The notes: generated by a model not told the origin, from the sequence alone. Shown: positions 23,101-36,269, numbered from the stretch's first letter. The stretch is DNA of 64,000 nt from Dreissena polymorpha (GCF_020536995.1 NC_068360.1:12805304-12869303); one strand, 5' to 3'. Translations and numbers: made by a program.

Positions 23101-26100
23101 GTGCGTATAAATTCAAATCAGGAGACAGTGTTTTATAATAGAAAGAAAAAAACCTGTCACTACAAATTACAATACGGAGTTCGTAAATTTTGTTTCTAAT
23201 ATAGTCGTGATAGTTTTTGAAATAAACAATACATTATTGATATAATATACATTAACATTTAAGATTTTAAACTGACTTAACAAAAGTATTCACTACGCTT
23301 GTAAGATTAATATTACCTGTTTTGTCTTGTCTGGGGCTGACTGGACCCCCACCCACTAACTGTATAGCTGGCAGCCGCATCTGTAATAGAAGTAGGGGAC
23401 AGTATGCAAATAGTGTGTGCAAAAAGAGTAATGTTAAGATAATGAGTCGTGTTTACAAACAGGTATATTGATTATATCTGAAGCCTCTTAACAGAACAAC
23501 GCGTGGCACAGAATGTGACATTTTCCTCCGAAGCATAGTTGTCGGGGAGAGGAGCGGACTATATTCATAACTAAACAAGATAATGCACGATCTTTGCCAT
23601 TGAGACATTTTACTTAAACTCATAGGCATGAACTTTGAACATCGCTTCAACGTAGGGGCATAAGCATTTTGCACGGCGCTGTTAAAATTGAACCATCCAG
23701 GCGGTAAATGTTGCAGAACGGAAAATTAAGATAATTAAATTTCACATTTGGCAAAAAAAAGTAGCTTGACCTTTAACATAAAAGCTATAAGAAAGGTATG
23801 CAACACACCATCTGGTCGTCGAAAATAATATCTAAAAGCTATTTTAACATTCGAACATCTAGCAACCCAGGCATTGTAAAGTTACATATTGGACACATTA
23901 ATTACTCATCTTTGACATTAAAGTGTGGCATTTACCTTATACCATGGCGTATGGTGTACTATGGGGGATAATGATCCGAAGTTATATTAAAATCCTCGTT
24001 CCTCGTAAGTTTTTTTCAGAAACACAGCGAATACTGAAATTCATGATATTTGACCGTATATTGTGACCTCGCACATCCACCAAGGAGCATTGAAGTTATA
24101 CAAAAAATCGTCTAGCCATGGAAAATGATAACCCAAAATTATATTAAAGTAAAAATACAGAGCGATTAGACCTTCAATGGCCTTTGACCTTGAATTGTGA
24201 CATCGACCTTCGAAAAGATCTGGTCCTGGAGAACTATAATCTAATGTTGCATTAAAAAACATGCATGTTAACGTTACAGAGCGGAAACGAAATCCGGACG
24301 CACTGGGCCAAATAAACTATCCAGCCACTAAAAACCTTCCACCCACGGGCGCAAGGTGAGACTAATAAATCCCTACTTCGCGGGCATACAGGTAAGGTTT
24401 ATCGAACTTATGAGACGAAAATCACCATGGGATTAAAACAGAACAACAACGTAATTTCAGTACAATGATTACTGTAACTATCCGACCATCCAGGTCTATC
24501 AATAAAATTGACATTCATCGTCAATGTGTCGATCTATGATGAACATTCAAGATACAAGCCAAAGTATGCAAAAGTAGTCAATACAAACACAAATCAGTTA
24601 CAGATGCATTAATTGTTTACTTTATATTGACATTTTAGAATTCCTTTTTAGTTAAACTACATATATGTTATTGTTGAGCCGCCCGCGCATACATCGGCCC
24701 ACCTACTTGCGACCACAGGTCGGTTTAACCATGACGTGACTCTCTGGGTTCCTTATTATTTCATGTACGTCGAATTTTCATGGGGAACCCCCGACCATTC
24801 CCTGATATCCAGTATAAAATAAGCCGCCTGTTCAATTAAGTCTTTTTCAATGTTAGGTTTAGTGTGTACCATGTCGATATTTAATAGACTATCGTAACTT
24901 AAAATAAGTGCGGTGTAAGTGTTTTTGTGTGTATAACAGCCACTAATTGATAGATGGAGATACTACATGTACTTCTGTGCGAACATTACAGCTGACTATG
25001 GAACTAACTGATTGTTCATTTGTAACTGTGTCATTATTGCTTTAGTGTACATTTTCGTTTTACGATGTGTTTAATACGACAAAAGCACGAAAAGTATTAC
25101 ACTAAAAGATATGTAAGAAACCTTTGTTAGTTTATTTCGTCAATATCGGATCACATGAAGTAAACGATTGAATGCACTACGTGGCTACCTGTCAACTCGA
25201 TCACAAGTTTACACCAGGAGGATTACTTACAATCAATTTAAGGCAAACCGGTGTGTAGAAGACAACATTTTCGTTACCCAGTATTAATCTAGGTCAGACA
25301 ATTCTATTTTTAATCAGGAAGTTAATCCGATTGGCTATAATCTTAGCCAATAAATGAACCGGGTAGACTTTGCAGACTTTGCTATCTAAACTAATAGAGG
25401 TCATGCTAAATATACACTGATCCATTTAAAGTAGGTATCTGCTCTCAAATGTTTGCTTTGGGTATTTTAAGTAAACAGCAGGGAAGTTGTGTGAAAATTA
25501 CAGGTTAAGATTTGTTTCATCGTGGTACATATTCAATATTGTAATCAAGTATTAGAAAATGTTGTTAAATTACCGCTGTATATACTGGTTCTGTTAGGCT
25601 TACAATGTCGGCATTGTTTGAATACTGGATTGCTCCAATCATTTGTTTTCATTCAGTTTTGTTTGTATACGACTAAATGCATTACTTAACAAAATCAGTT
25701 AAGAGCCGTTATATGTATGAACAATAGTTTGTTGTAAGCAAAATGTATAATAAACTTACAAATACATACTAATTATTTCAATTTCAGGAAGCTGTTTGCT
25801 TAATGTGTTAAACAGCAATAATTTCAAAATAGTTGATTGTTAAAATATTACTTGTTCAACTGCTATTGTATGTAAAATAAAAACCGCTACAATCGCTTCA
25901 ATCCTGTTGCAAAAAATACGTGTTTTAGCCGGAAATTTCTTGTTCACCTTTATATGGTGGCATCGCACGATGTGAAATTGTTCGTACAGTAGTGAAGGAC
26001 CTAATCAAAATCAAAGCGGTTAAATACATTATAAAGCAGCTGCTTGTGTACAGTCCCAGAAATATAAGTTTTGATTTTAATGGTTTACTTGACATGAAAC

Positions 26101-27192
26101 TAAGTGCTACATGGCTGTTTTCATCGTTATTACACTTATATATACCGTTAATGTATGAACATCACAATAATACACATGGTAATGTATCATACCTGTTTCT
26201 TGTTTTTTCCATTCTTCTTTCCCTTGTCACCCTGGGTTTTGGTTACCTTTGGTCGTTCCGCCTGTGGGTTTCTTGCACTGGACACTGCATCAGATCGCTT
26301 TTGGCGTAATAATAAGCGCGTCAGGAAATCTTTTGAATCGTCGTACCCAGTCTTTTCAGCAAAGAAAGGTTCTCTCATACGACCCGACGAGTCGTTATTC
26401 TTTGGACTCTTCTGTAAACGTAATTGCCGTATTTGAACATAATTGCTATACAATAGAATGTACAAACATGTTATGTCACGTAGATGTATGGTTGCATGTG
26501 TGTGTACTTTATATAAAGATCTGTACAATGGTGGTAGTGACTGATGAAAAGAAGGAACACGAAAGGTCAGGTTTGTCGCTATTACCTATGTCGCACAGTT
26601 TGGGTCACCGCAAATGCATACGTACATGTACATGTGCACACAGTAATAAGTTGATAAACTAAGCGATAAGTTACCGACCACAGATCTTGTTTTGTAATAG
26701 TTACAAATACTTTAAGCACCTGTACTAAATAGTAATGCGCATTGAATTACCTACCACGGATATACTAGACGGCACTGCAAGATTATCGTATTCTTTATCG
26801 CTTGCTTCCGCACTTTCACTTTCACCATCGTCGTTTATTGCAACGATCAGCTCATTGAGTAACATGTAACTACGGTCACTTTCTGATACTATTTTATGTT
26901 TGAGATCGTTTAAAGTACTTTTAATCTGAACATTTTTTAAGCCAGTCTCAAGACTTCTTATTTTGAATTGCGCCTTTCGTAAATCGTGTTGCATTCTGTT
27001 TATCAGTGTTGTACACTGCCGGATATCAGAGCCCGTTCGGAGGAGGAGAGCACCCACCACCGCCACCGCTACAAGCGTCACAATGCATGTGCAGATGGTG
27101 ACGGCACGATTCGGGCTCAGGGCACTGTTGCACCTTGCTTTGCAGTATGCACATTGCTCTCTCAGACCTGTCTCAAGATCTTCAACAGTCAT
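20146..27192 (-). CDS. TNF ligand superfamily member, complete five-exon gene (gene 2)
   Basis: Type II TNF-family cytokine. Exons: 27192-26755, 26411-26193, 23380-23317, 20720-20584, 20415-20146; phases 0,0,1,0 agree throughout and give about 375 residues. ATG at 27192 is in good context (CTACTACCATGAC). A cysteine-rich cytosolic start is followed by a transmembrane helix at about residues 31-51 and a heptad-like stalk (about 60-105). Exon 2 is a basic stalk exon with a furin-type site, LLRQKR, ending near residue 185. Exon 3 carries TNF strand A (LPAIQLVGGGP). Exon 4 has the family signature: KGLWHLDL, then DGRIHIAKSGVYLMYAQ. Exon 5 has two cysteines (MECYMDH, ETCVSIRL), typical of the CD-EF loop disulphide in TNF-type ligands, and ends in a VLGLIRIDD strand. 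A minus-strand AATAAA lies at 19906-19901, about 240 bases past the stop. The donor of exon 1 could be GTAGGT or GTAATT; phase 0 favours the first. Confidence 0.88.
20740..21905. repeat. 29-bp minisatellite in intron 3 of gene 2
   Basis: About 35 units of GAGACTGTTCGGATACATAG plus GGCAATAAT between 20888 and 21905. A degenerate run (three spaced copies of AATACGGAGACTG) fills 20740-20830 and reaches to about 20 bases from the acceptor of gene 2 exon 4 at 20721. Confidence 0.9.
22080..22985. repeat. 64/53-bp two-length minisatellite in intron 3 of gene 2
   Basis: Units share GTGAATGCACATAGCAATGC and GGTGTTTGAATG. A long form (about 64 bases) carries GGGGATATTAATTAAGA; a short form (about 53 bases) lacks it. 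Long and short units are interspersed in blocks, so the array has been shuffled after the length variant arose. Confidence 0.88.
24782..24820 (+). promoter_or_regulatory. Putative plus-strand promoter: kappaB-like site plus TATA box
   Basis: GGGGAACCCC at 24782-24791 fits the kappaB consensus and TATAAAAT follows at about 24813, the usual kappaB-TATA order for an inducible promoter. No coding exon of note follows on the plus strand; the nearest ATGs open only short frames. It lies within intron 2 of gene 2, antisense to it. Confidence 0.25.
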
Positions 27193-27199
27193 GGTAGTA

Positions 27200-28330
27200 G
27201 TCTTATAATGTCCGGTCTATACCTGCTGTGCACTCCCGCGTTCAATGCTGACCTTCCTGATTATCCTGCGCGAAGCTTAGTGGGCTCCTGTGCATCCAAT
27301 AGCAATAATCTGTGCTTAGCTATTACTGTGTGATGTTGCTGTTGTCAATGTCACGTGTCCAGGTTGTAACCTGAATTTGTTTTTATAGCACAGCGATCCA
27401 AGTTGTCCCAGCATGCATATCAATATTCCACGTTCACATTTCAAGTGTATCGCATACTATAACAGTTTAAGATAAGCATTTATTTATACACAGTAACACA
27501 TATTATATAAATATAATATTATACGCATTTGCACTAATGTGTATGCAACAATAACACGTTATGAACCGTTATGAAAATGAAAACAAATCCATATTATAAA
27601 TAGTTTACTCTATCGGCACTGTATACAAAACTATCTCCGCTTGCATTTAAACTCTGCTTAATTAAACACGCCAACTGTGTGGCCAGTGTAAGTGGTGTAT
27701 ACCAATCCATATTATAATTCAATCGCGTATAGAACGAATATGGAACACATGTATTTTCAACGTTTAATTATTTTTTATTATCTTTAAAATTGCTTCATTC
27801 AGTTTTATATAAACAACACTTTGTTTCAATTAAATTGCAGTTGGTAGTGCAGCAACGATCATTTGCTAAAATAACATTCGCGTATGTATTACTTACTGAT
27901 AAAGGTTTCTCAAACCCGAAACATCCATGCTGGCCGCTGACTTAATCTGATGACCTTGCATAAGACACCATGTTTAGTTGACACCATACCACATTTATTT
28001 GGGTACTGTACTTATGCTTTATAAGCGTCTAGTGTACGTTTAATTTTTGGTATCCATCTTAAATTGAAATGGGCCGGATTTATTCCAGAGTTGGAAAACA
28101 TACATCAACATTTCAAATACAGTTCAAGCTCTTCCATACGTTGTGCAAAACGCTGTTTTATTGGACACAATGTTTTATAAGAATCATTTGAACGTATGTG
28201 ACCTTTAAATACGATGTATTTACATCATTAGGTGTTAGGATTTGATTGAAACGAAATGGAATAATAATATGAAATATTATGGTAGCTGCATGAGTGACAA
28301 AAAACTAATAGCTTATTAAGGGTCCCAGAG
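27200..28330. other. 5' flank of gene 2
   Basis: Upstream region of gene 2. A CACGTG E-box sits at 27352-27357 and a TATAAG motif lies close to the ATG; neither is decisive. Otherwise AT-rich with no second gene. Confidence 0.35.
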
Positions 28331-29200
28331 GAGAAAGGTCATCTAGGCAACACCAACCAGAACGCTCGTATTTCCATAGGTGACGGTTAAACCAGCCAGA
28401 AACACTTATTGCTCTTTAATGGGCCCATAGATAGTCAGTCAAACCAGCCAGGAACGCTCATTTCTCCATCATGTGCTCAACCTGAGACGGATAGATCAGC
28501 ATGCACGATCATAACCCCATTATGGATCAATAAACTGAGGGTTAAACCAGCCTGTAAAAATCTTAGCTCCATAGTGGGAAACAGGAGACGGTTACGGCAT
28601 ACCAGCCTTGAGCATTCAACAAGACCAGAATACTCGTAGCTCCACGAGAGACTCACCAGAAGACAGTTAAACAAGCAAGGAATACTCATACATCAATAAT
28701 GGACCCAGAAGACAGAGGTAAACAAGCCCATAGCTCCATAATGGGCCCGACAGAATAATGGGTCCCTGTGAGAGACAGTTAAAAATCCTGGACCATTTAT
28801 TGACCCGTAATGAGCCCTACAAAGACATGATTAAACCACGCATATGTCAATAAAGGGGACGATAGAAGACGGCTAAGGTAGCCTGGAATGCTCATAGCTC
28901 CAAAATAGGCTCAATTAGAGAAGAAAAAATCGAGTCAAAACACTGAAAGCTCTATGAACCAATCTTAAACGCTCTTTATTCTAAATGTTATCAGTATAAT
29001 GAGTTCAACAGAGATACTGTTTAACAATCCACAAACGCTCATAGCTCCATCATAAGCCCCGCAGACGGTCTTTTAAACAAGTCTGCTATTCTCATCGCTC
29101 CATAATTAGCCCGTAAAGACAAGGTTAAACCAACTAGGAACACTCGTAGAACTGTAAAAAGACGGCTATACGAGCAAGGAACAATCATAGCTCCATATTT
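28330..29200. repeat. Decayed ~45-60-bp tandem repeat
   Basis: Recurring blocks such as AGCTCCATAATGGGCCC, GACGGTTAAACCAGCC and GGAACGCTCATA occur in order with much divergence. It looks like an old minisatellite no longer being homogenised. Confidence 0.6.
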
Positions 29201-29239
29201 TGCCCCACTCAGTCAAGTTAGTTGAACTAGATGTTAGAC

Positions 29240-30240
29240 AAACCCGTACTACATTTTAGGCTTAGACATGGTAGTGGTACATCTTAGAAATTAGACAGGC
29301 TCGTTCGGCATCTTAGACATAAGACATGGTAGTGGTGCATGTTAGACATTAAACATGCTCTTTGTGCATCTTTGACATTTGACATGGTCCTGGTACATGT
29401 TGGACATTAGACAGTCTAGGCCCAAGGTACAAATTGACATTAGACATGATCCTGGTACATGTTAGACATAAAACAAGCTCACTGTGCATCTTAGACATTA
29501 TACATGGTCGTGGTACATGTAAGACGTTAGACATGATATTGGTGCATCTTAGACATTATACATGGTCGTGGTACATGTAAGACGTTAGACATGATATTGG
29601 TGCATCTTAGACATTATACATGGTCGTGGTGCATGTAAGACATTATACAGGATCTTGGTGCATCTTAGACATTATACATGGTCGTGGTACATGTAAGACA
29701 TTATACAGGATCTTGGTGCATCTTAGACATTATACATGGTCGTGGTACATGTAAGACGTTAGACATGATATTGGTGCATCTTAGACATTATACATGGTCG
29801 TGGTACATGTAAGACATTATACAGGATCTTGGTGCATCTTAGACATTATACATGGTCGTGGTACATGTAAGACGTTAGACATGATATTGGTGCATCTTAG
29901 ACATTATACATGGTCGTGGTACATGAAAGACGTTAGACATGATATTGGTGCATCTTAGACATTATACATGGTCGTGGTACATGTAAGACGTTAGACATGA
30001 TATTGGTGCATCTTAGACATTATACATGGTCGTGGTGCATGTAAGACATTATACAGGATCTTGGTGCATCTTAGACATTATACATGGTCGTGGTGCATGT
30101 AATACGTTAGACATGATATTGGTGCATCTTAGACACTGGACATGGTCGTGGTGCATGTAAGACATTATACAGGATCTTGGTGCATCCTTGACGTTAGACA
30201 TGGTCGTGTTAACATGTACATGTTAGACATTAGACAGGAT
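29240..30240. repeat. 29-bp minisatellite with 58-bp higher-order structure
   Basis: Monomer type A (GACATTATACATGGTCGTGG plus TACATGTAA) alternates with type B (GACGTTAGACATGATATTGG plus TGCATCTTA) or type C (ACAGGATCTTGG in place of ATGATATTGG). The A-B and A-C dimers are near-identical over many copies, a small-scale higher-order repeat. Confidence 0.9.
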
Positions 30241-30559
30241 CTTCATTGAAGTTTTTGCATCTTATCTAACTCAACTAGTTACAGCAGTTTGAAAACCATA
30301 GGACGCAATCTGTGTTACACCCGGTCTTCTTCAATGATAGATTTTAGCACCTCTACGATGTTAAAGTATGTATATGCGACAGACATAATTGTAAATCACA
30401 TTCAGATATGCGTGTTGATGATGTGACATTTCAATTACAAGACAATGATATACATACAATAAACGAAAGACTTCATGCAGACTAAACAAGTACACGTTAG
30501 TGAAGTCAGATACATAGCGTGGATATAAATCCAAATCAAACCACCTGCCTGACCATTGG

Positions 30560-30925
30560 CTCCCATCAACAGCTGAAATGTATTGGTCAGTTATATTCTT
30601 TTGAAGAAAACACAATCATTAAACAAATTGATGAACAAACAAAATACTTTCTCAAGCTTGGCTCCAAGCTATCAATTGCTCGGCGAGTTCAATATTCTGT
30701 GACTCCCGAAATCAAACGTATGGTCTTTAATGCGTATGTGGTACCTGTATTGGATTAAGTGTGTTTTACCTGGAAACCGGTCAATACTTGCGACATTCTT
30801 GTAAATAGAATATTGGAACTACAGATAAAATGTGTAAGTGTAATCCCAAGAGAATGTTTTAAGTACATGTATAATAACATGTCATTTGTTAAAAGAATTG
30901 CAATGGGTTTGCCTTGAAAAAAGAT
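30560..30925 (+). pseudogene. LINE reverse-transcriptase C-terminal fragment
   Basis: The plus frame reads FLKLGSKLSIARRVQYSVT, then MVFNAYVVPVLD, a stop at 30756, and continues VCFTWKPVN and ILELQIKCVSVIPRE. This matches the pattern seen C-terminal to the reverse transcriptase of CR1/Jockey-type LINEs (FYNAYILP.LDYC..VWG, then LQKRAARII). Broken and short, so a dead 5'-truncated copy; the clade is a guess. Confidence 0.5.
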
Positions 30926-31375
30926 GCAACTATTTAACATACGCTATAACTGACATCTCGCCAGCTGTAAATTAAATTCCCATCTAAATATCGATCAACC
31001 AATCAGCGATCGATAAATCGGTTGCGCCGGTTACAATCGACCTGTCCGCCATTTTCCAGGCATGTCGACTGTCTAGATACAAATGCTTTCAACGAGTTTT
31101 GTTTATTTCCTGTAAAAAAAACGTTTATGAATTATGATTTAACGGTGTCCTTATGATTTATATAAGTCGGTATCCAGAAAGATTATTTGGAGGCATTTAA
31201 TTAATACAATTTTTGAAGTAGAAACGTTACTTTGACAAGCGCGAGTGGTAGCTTTAATGTGTAAAATTAACGAAATCACAAATATAGAACGTTAATTTAT
31301 TTCAGAAAATTACTCAACGTATTTCTTTGTAGCGTTTTCCATTACAAAGATTAACAAGACTATTGCTAAGCAATA

Positions 31376-31683
31376 TATTTCCCCTACCGGCTCCACCATT
31401 GTCAGAAATTTCCACCATTGTCAGAGTTTTAAAAAAATGTTGCCATAGCAACCAGAATTTTTGACGTAAGAACAAAATGAAATGACGTGCATAATGTCCA
31501 TATTGCCATCTATCCATGTTTAAAGTTTCATGAAAAAATATGAAGAACTTTTCAAGTTATCGCAGGATCCAGAAAAGTGTGACAGACAGACTGACTGACT
31601 GACAGACTGACTGACAGACTGACAGACTGACTGACAGACTGCAAACCATAAGTCCCCTCCGGTGAAACCGGTAGGGGACAATA
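31376..31683. mobile_element. Small inverted-end element with internal GACT repeats
   Basis: Ends TATTTCCCCTACCGG and CCGGTAGGGGACAATA are inverted copies. The interior holds a GACAGACTGACTGACAGACT microsatellite. Non-coding, about 308 bases; resembles a non-autonomous element common in molluscs, family not assigned. Confidence 0.6.
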
Positions 31684-31771
31684 ACTATATATATGCAATG
31701 CTAAATACCAGTTATATCATATGTATATGTACCCACATGAGGGATTTCGCTACCCACGATCCGTAACTTAT

Positions 31772-32209
31772 GCTCGATTGGTCATTGTCGGCCCAGGTAC
31801 TCCTGAAATGTATCCCGGGTACTATTAAGTATACTTAAATTTACTCCGGGTACGGATAATTTACTGAAACGTACCCGGGAATTCTAACGATAAATTGGTC
31901 GTTGTCGGCTTTTTTTTCAAATTGATTATGTTCATGTTTATGTCAATATTATGTAAAATGACCTCTAAATAATCGAAACTCCTACTCAAAAAAGCATGTT
32001 TAGGCAGATTTTGTTCAAAGAGATTTTATTTTCGTATTCCGTAGGGCGTTTTTCGACATCGGATTTTGGTCGGGGATAAAGCTCGGGTACAGTCTTAATT
32101 GGCCGAGTACGTTTTAGTATATTTTCCGTACCCGGGGTTCATTTAAGTATACTTAAAATTGCACGGGGTACATGTGAGTAGTACCAGAGCCCACAATGAC
32201 AAATCGAGC
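31772..32209. mobile_element. MITE with 9-bp target duplication, MULE-like
   Basis: Inverted ends GCTCGATTGGTCATTGTCGG and CCACAATGACAAATCGAGC, internal inverted TACCCGGG-type motifs, and a perfect 9-base flanking duplication GTAACTTAT (31763-31771 and 32210-32218). A 9-base duplication with long inverted ends fits a Mutator-like non-autonomous element; no transposase is present. Confidence 0.75.
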
Positions 32210-32334
32210 GTAACTTATAGATATCCCCGTTATAAATCGCCATATTGTGTAAAAAAAAACAAGTGAAACAAGGTTGTGTCAATATTTCCATAGATAGCAT
32301 TGATTAATTCCATCGCAGAAGGGTTATTCATTAC

Positions 32335-33181
32335 TAGTGCTGCAACAATACGCCAAAAACCGTATTGCAATATATTGTCAGTTCAAAAACCAGTATTGCA
32401 ATATATCGCAATATATTGCTAACTTGTACCAAAATAATAACTTGCCAATTACCGGATAATCCCGTATATTCCAATTTGAAAGCAAATTCTGGACGTATAT
32501 ATTTACTAAACATGTGCTCAAGAATAACAAGAAACACAAACATTCGCAAATTTTCTTAAGTATCAAATACATTTTGGCATTCGTTACTATTTAAAGATGT
32601 GATGAAATAACGTTCAACCGGGGCGTTTTTTCCACTGAACACGCGTAATTCACCTGACGTGATGTTCCCGTTTTTATACAACACAAAATACACCCATACT
32701 TTCCATGCCATGTTCTACATGTCTGTATAATTTTCGCGCGCTTTTTATTGAGACAAAGGATAAAGATCTTTTTATTTGACGCTAAAAAAAATATTGTCGC
32801 ATTAGCATTAAAATTTGGAAGCGTAATTCCGAAATTCCGAATACAAATTTAATAATGCTCAATTCAGAATCGAACAAAACATTTACAGCTGTGCGCAATT
32901 AATTCAACGATAATCTGTTCAAAAGCATCGAACGAATCCTCCGATGTAACAACGCTACTTCGTATAATACACTTTCAGAATGCTATTTTTACGGAATTTT
33001 TTGTACACTGCTTTGTTTTGTTTACCTTGTTATCATTATTTCGAATGGCTTTTTCTGGACGAAATTTGAATGCATTTTTGTAAAATGTTTGTACCGGTAT
33101 GATGAAAGTCGTATCGCAATACAATATGCGGATTGCGTATTGCGATATATACCGATAAACCGGTATATTGTTGTAGCACTA
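32335..33181. mobile_element. hAT-like non-autonomous element with 8-bp target duplication
   Basis: Inverted ends TAGTGCTGCAACAATA and TATTGTTGTAGCACTA, with subterminal inverted GTATTGCAATATAT motifs. Flanked by the perfect 8-base duplication TTCATTAC (32327-32334 and 33182-33189), as hAT elements make. About 847 bases with no transposase frame; the short open frames inside are not genes. Confidence 0.75.
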
Positions 33182-33600
33182 TTCATTACTAATACAACCA
33201 TTACAAGTGGAAACTTGGGGATATTGGTACGAGAATTACCAAATCACCGTTATAGAACCTTAATTTATTTTAGAAAATGAAAAAATCCTATTTGTTGTTT
33301 TGCCTTTTTAATTACAGTGATTCAAAATTTAATGTTATTAATATCACCTTTATAAGTTATAACAAGGGGGATTTGGTACCCGCCCGGCGTCGGAAATGAT
33401 GTTTAACTTTCCGAAAACCCAGTTGTAAAACGCTTGTTCATGCCAGATGCATATGCATACACTGTTTTGTTAATATTTTCGAAAATAACATTTGTAAATA
33501 CCATTGAAGAAGTGTTATTTATTACTAATACCAACTTAAACCTAGTAACATGGGGGATTTTGGTACCCGCGCAAGCGTCTGGGAGCGTGTTTAACTCTCG
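33182..33600. repeat. Diverged ~180-bp tandem repeat
   Basis: TTACTAATACAACC/TTACTAATACCAAC and GGGGGATTTGGTACCCGC/GGGGGATTTTGGTACCCGC recur about 180 bases apart, with GTGTTTAACTCTCG-type ends. Two to three decayed copies beside the hAT-like element. Confidence 0.5.
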
Positions 33601-34395
33601 CATTATATAAAGCTAAGGTTATTTAACAACTAATATTTGTTTGCAATTTCAAATGATGCAAAACAAGTTTTATTTTTACCAGTGTAATAAGGGATTAAAA
33701 TAATCCAGAATGTCGCGTAATCTACACCCATAGACGCCACTTTGGTGTTATCGTGTCAAGGTTTTCTGAACGCTGTATCAAGGGATTCAGTGAAGCGATC
33801 GTCTTCCAGGCGAGATGTTCATTTACAAATCTCTCCATACTTAAACACTGGTATGGTATGGAAATATGGAATGAAATTGCAGTCTGTATTTGGAAATGTG
33901 TTACTTTAAGAACGAAAATAAATCTTAAGAAATATGTAACTCATAATACGCAAAAGGATTTTCTGAACTAAAAAAAAAATTCGATGGTAAAATCCACAAC
34001 AATACTAGTTTGTTTGTGTTTCTTACTACATATTAATTTGTGTTTCTGTTTACTGAGGTATCTGTATATTTACCATATCCTATAGTGCATACATTTAGCG
34101 GAATGACACTGTACGCGATCTTTAAATGACTGAATATATATTTATACAATGTACATATTTAATAGGTGTTTGTAGAATGATGCTCTTGATTGGTGTTTAT
34201 ATTATTTCTTTTGTTTTGTTTTTTTGCTTGGACATCAAAATATAATGTCAACGGAAAAGTAAAAGAACATTAACGACTTTTTAATATGCCTTTTTAGTTC
34301 TAAGAAATTGTTTTTGTGATTAAATACATGTAATCATACCAGATACTTAACATTACTCTGCATTTAATATGCCGATAAGACAAGATAAGTACATG

Positions 34396-34545
34396 CTCAG
34401 GAGCATCGACGCACTTCGACTATACACGGAGTGATGGGCCCTTGGCTCTGAAGCATCTACGCACCTCGACTATACACGGAGTGATGGGCCCTTGGCTCTG
34501 AAGCATCTACGCACCTCGACTATACACGGAGTGATTGGCCCTGGG
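34396..34545. repeat. 50-bp tandem repeat, three copies
   Basis: ACTATACACGGAGTGATGGG lies in each 50-base unit; three copies, the last two nearly identical. Confidence 0.85.
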
Positions 34546-35559
34546 TGGAACCAGTATTTGGTGTCATTGGTGTAGGCATAATGAACGCTCCCACAGTGGG
34601 GATAGAAACACAACAGTTTTTCAATGGTTGATATGACGTTTACTGGTATCGATCCATGTAATGATCATGAAGTGCAAGCAGGGAACGATACGAACTTCCC
34701 TTCTACTTGACCTTGTCAACATATGATGCGAAAGTAAGCATTTCAAGCCGCCTCACAGTTTCACCGAATAATACACGATTTGGTATTGTTTAAAATGATT
34801 GTAATTTATAGTAAACAAGATATTCGGCGTATATCCTGAATTTGAAATAATGTTAGAAAATAACGTTTCTAAATCATTAAATTGGAATCAAAGGTTGTTG
34901 TTTTTTCACTTCGCTTTTCCACTGCATGAAATGTGAGTTATTGAGTGCACGTATTTAAAACCACACAATAGTGTTCGTAGCAAAACAAAATGAACGACGG
35001 GAGATAACATCGTGTGTCCTCACATGACTTATGAGGAGTTTATTTCTTCACCATATACATTTCTGGTATATTAATATTTTATTAGCACGCAGTTTTTATT
35101 CGACACATTCAAATCACACGTTCAGATCTGCGTCATGCGAAAATGAGTCTTATGGCGTCTCGGCCAGCGTAACGTCAATGTGTCTCGTATGAACATGCAG
35201 AGAGTAGGCCGGTATTGCTTATAATGAACAGTGTTACATCCAATACTTTGAACACAGACGCAGTGATGTGGCCTACGTTATGGGGAATTTCTCTCGAATC
35301 TGCCAATAAATGATTGGAATAAATTCGTTCGGGTCTGCTGGGGTTACGTAAAGATCATTTAAGATGAAAGCGGTATTAAACCACTACGCCGAACAATACA
35401 AAGATTTCATCACTTTTAGTTGAAAGTTTTACCATATACAGTACCATAAAGAAAGATTAAATAAAAATTATCGCTTCACTGTATTTTAATTGTTAAAAAA
35501 TGTGAACGTCAATGTGATAGAAATAACCCGAATAAAAGGTAGTATCTATAGTTTGCGGT

Positions 35560-36269
35560 AAAAAAGACGGAGGTCCGGTAAAATCACGAGGTTCTGTAAA
35601 ATTCAAAATTTACCGGACCTCATGTGCTGTACGATTTTTATTGTTTTTTCGTACTGGTTTCGTATCAATTCATATTTGTTTTTATTAACAATCACATACG
35701 CTACATTAAAAGAAAGCAAGAATGTATGCAATACACATTTTTATTGTATGCTTTCCGGTGGATTATAGAGAAATATCAGTGAATTAAAACTGATAATTTC
35801 ACTGTTTTAAACAGTGAAAATTATCAGTGAAAATTATCGATAATTTTCATTGTTTACTGTGAAATGGCGTCATTTTTTGACGAAATCACGTCATTATCCC
35901 AGCGAAATTCTTTCGTTCAACTCTTTAACAATGTATATAAACTGTGAAAAAAAGCATAAAATAACAAGAAAATTTGTTGAATTCGGTGGAATATCGTTTT
36001 TAATTCACTCGTGATCATAGAAAAAATATATTTTCACTCGTGGCGCATGTTATTTTCTATGATCATTCGTGAATTAAAATCGACAATCAACCGAATCCAA
36101 CAAATATCCTCTATATAAATACACAAATGACGTTTCCTTGTCATAATATAAGAAAACACGCCTAGTCTAACCCATCGTCGGATACCCACGGCTGCTGATT
36201 ACGCTCCGCTCATACATTTGGAATGGAGAGTAACGTAATGAATAGACCGGGGGTGTCCGACGATGGTTA
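35560..36269. mobile_element. Cluster of small palindromic (MITE-like) elements
   Basis: Three separate hairpins: GAGGTCCGGTAAA with TTTACCGGACCTC near 35568-35623; AATTCACTCGTGATCATAGA with TCTATGATCATTCGTGAATT near 36000-36080, enclosed by GAATTCGGT/ACCGAATCC; and TAACCCATCGTCGGA with TCCGACGATGGTTA at 36168-36269. All are non-coding. Confidence 0.55.
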
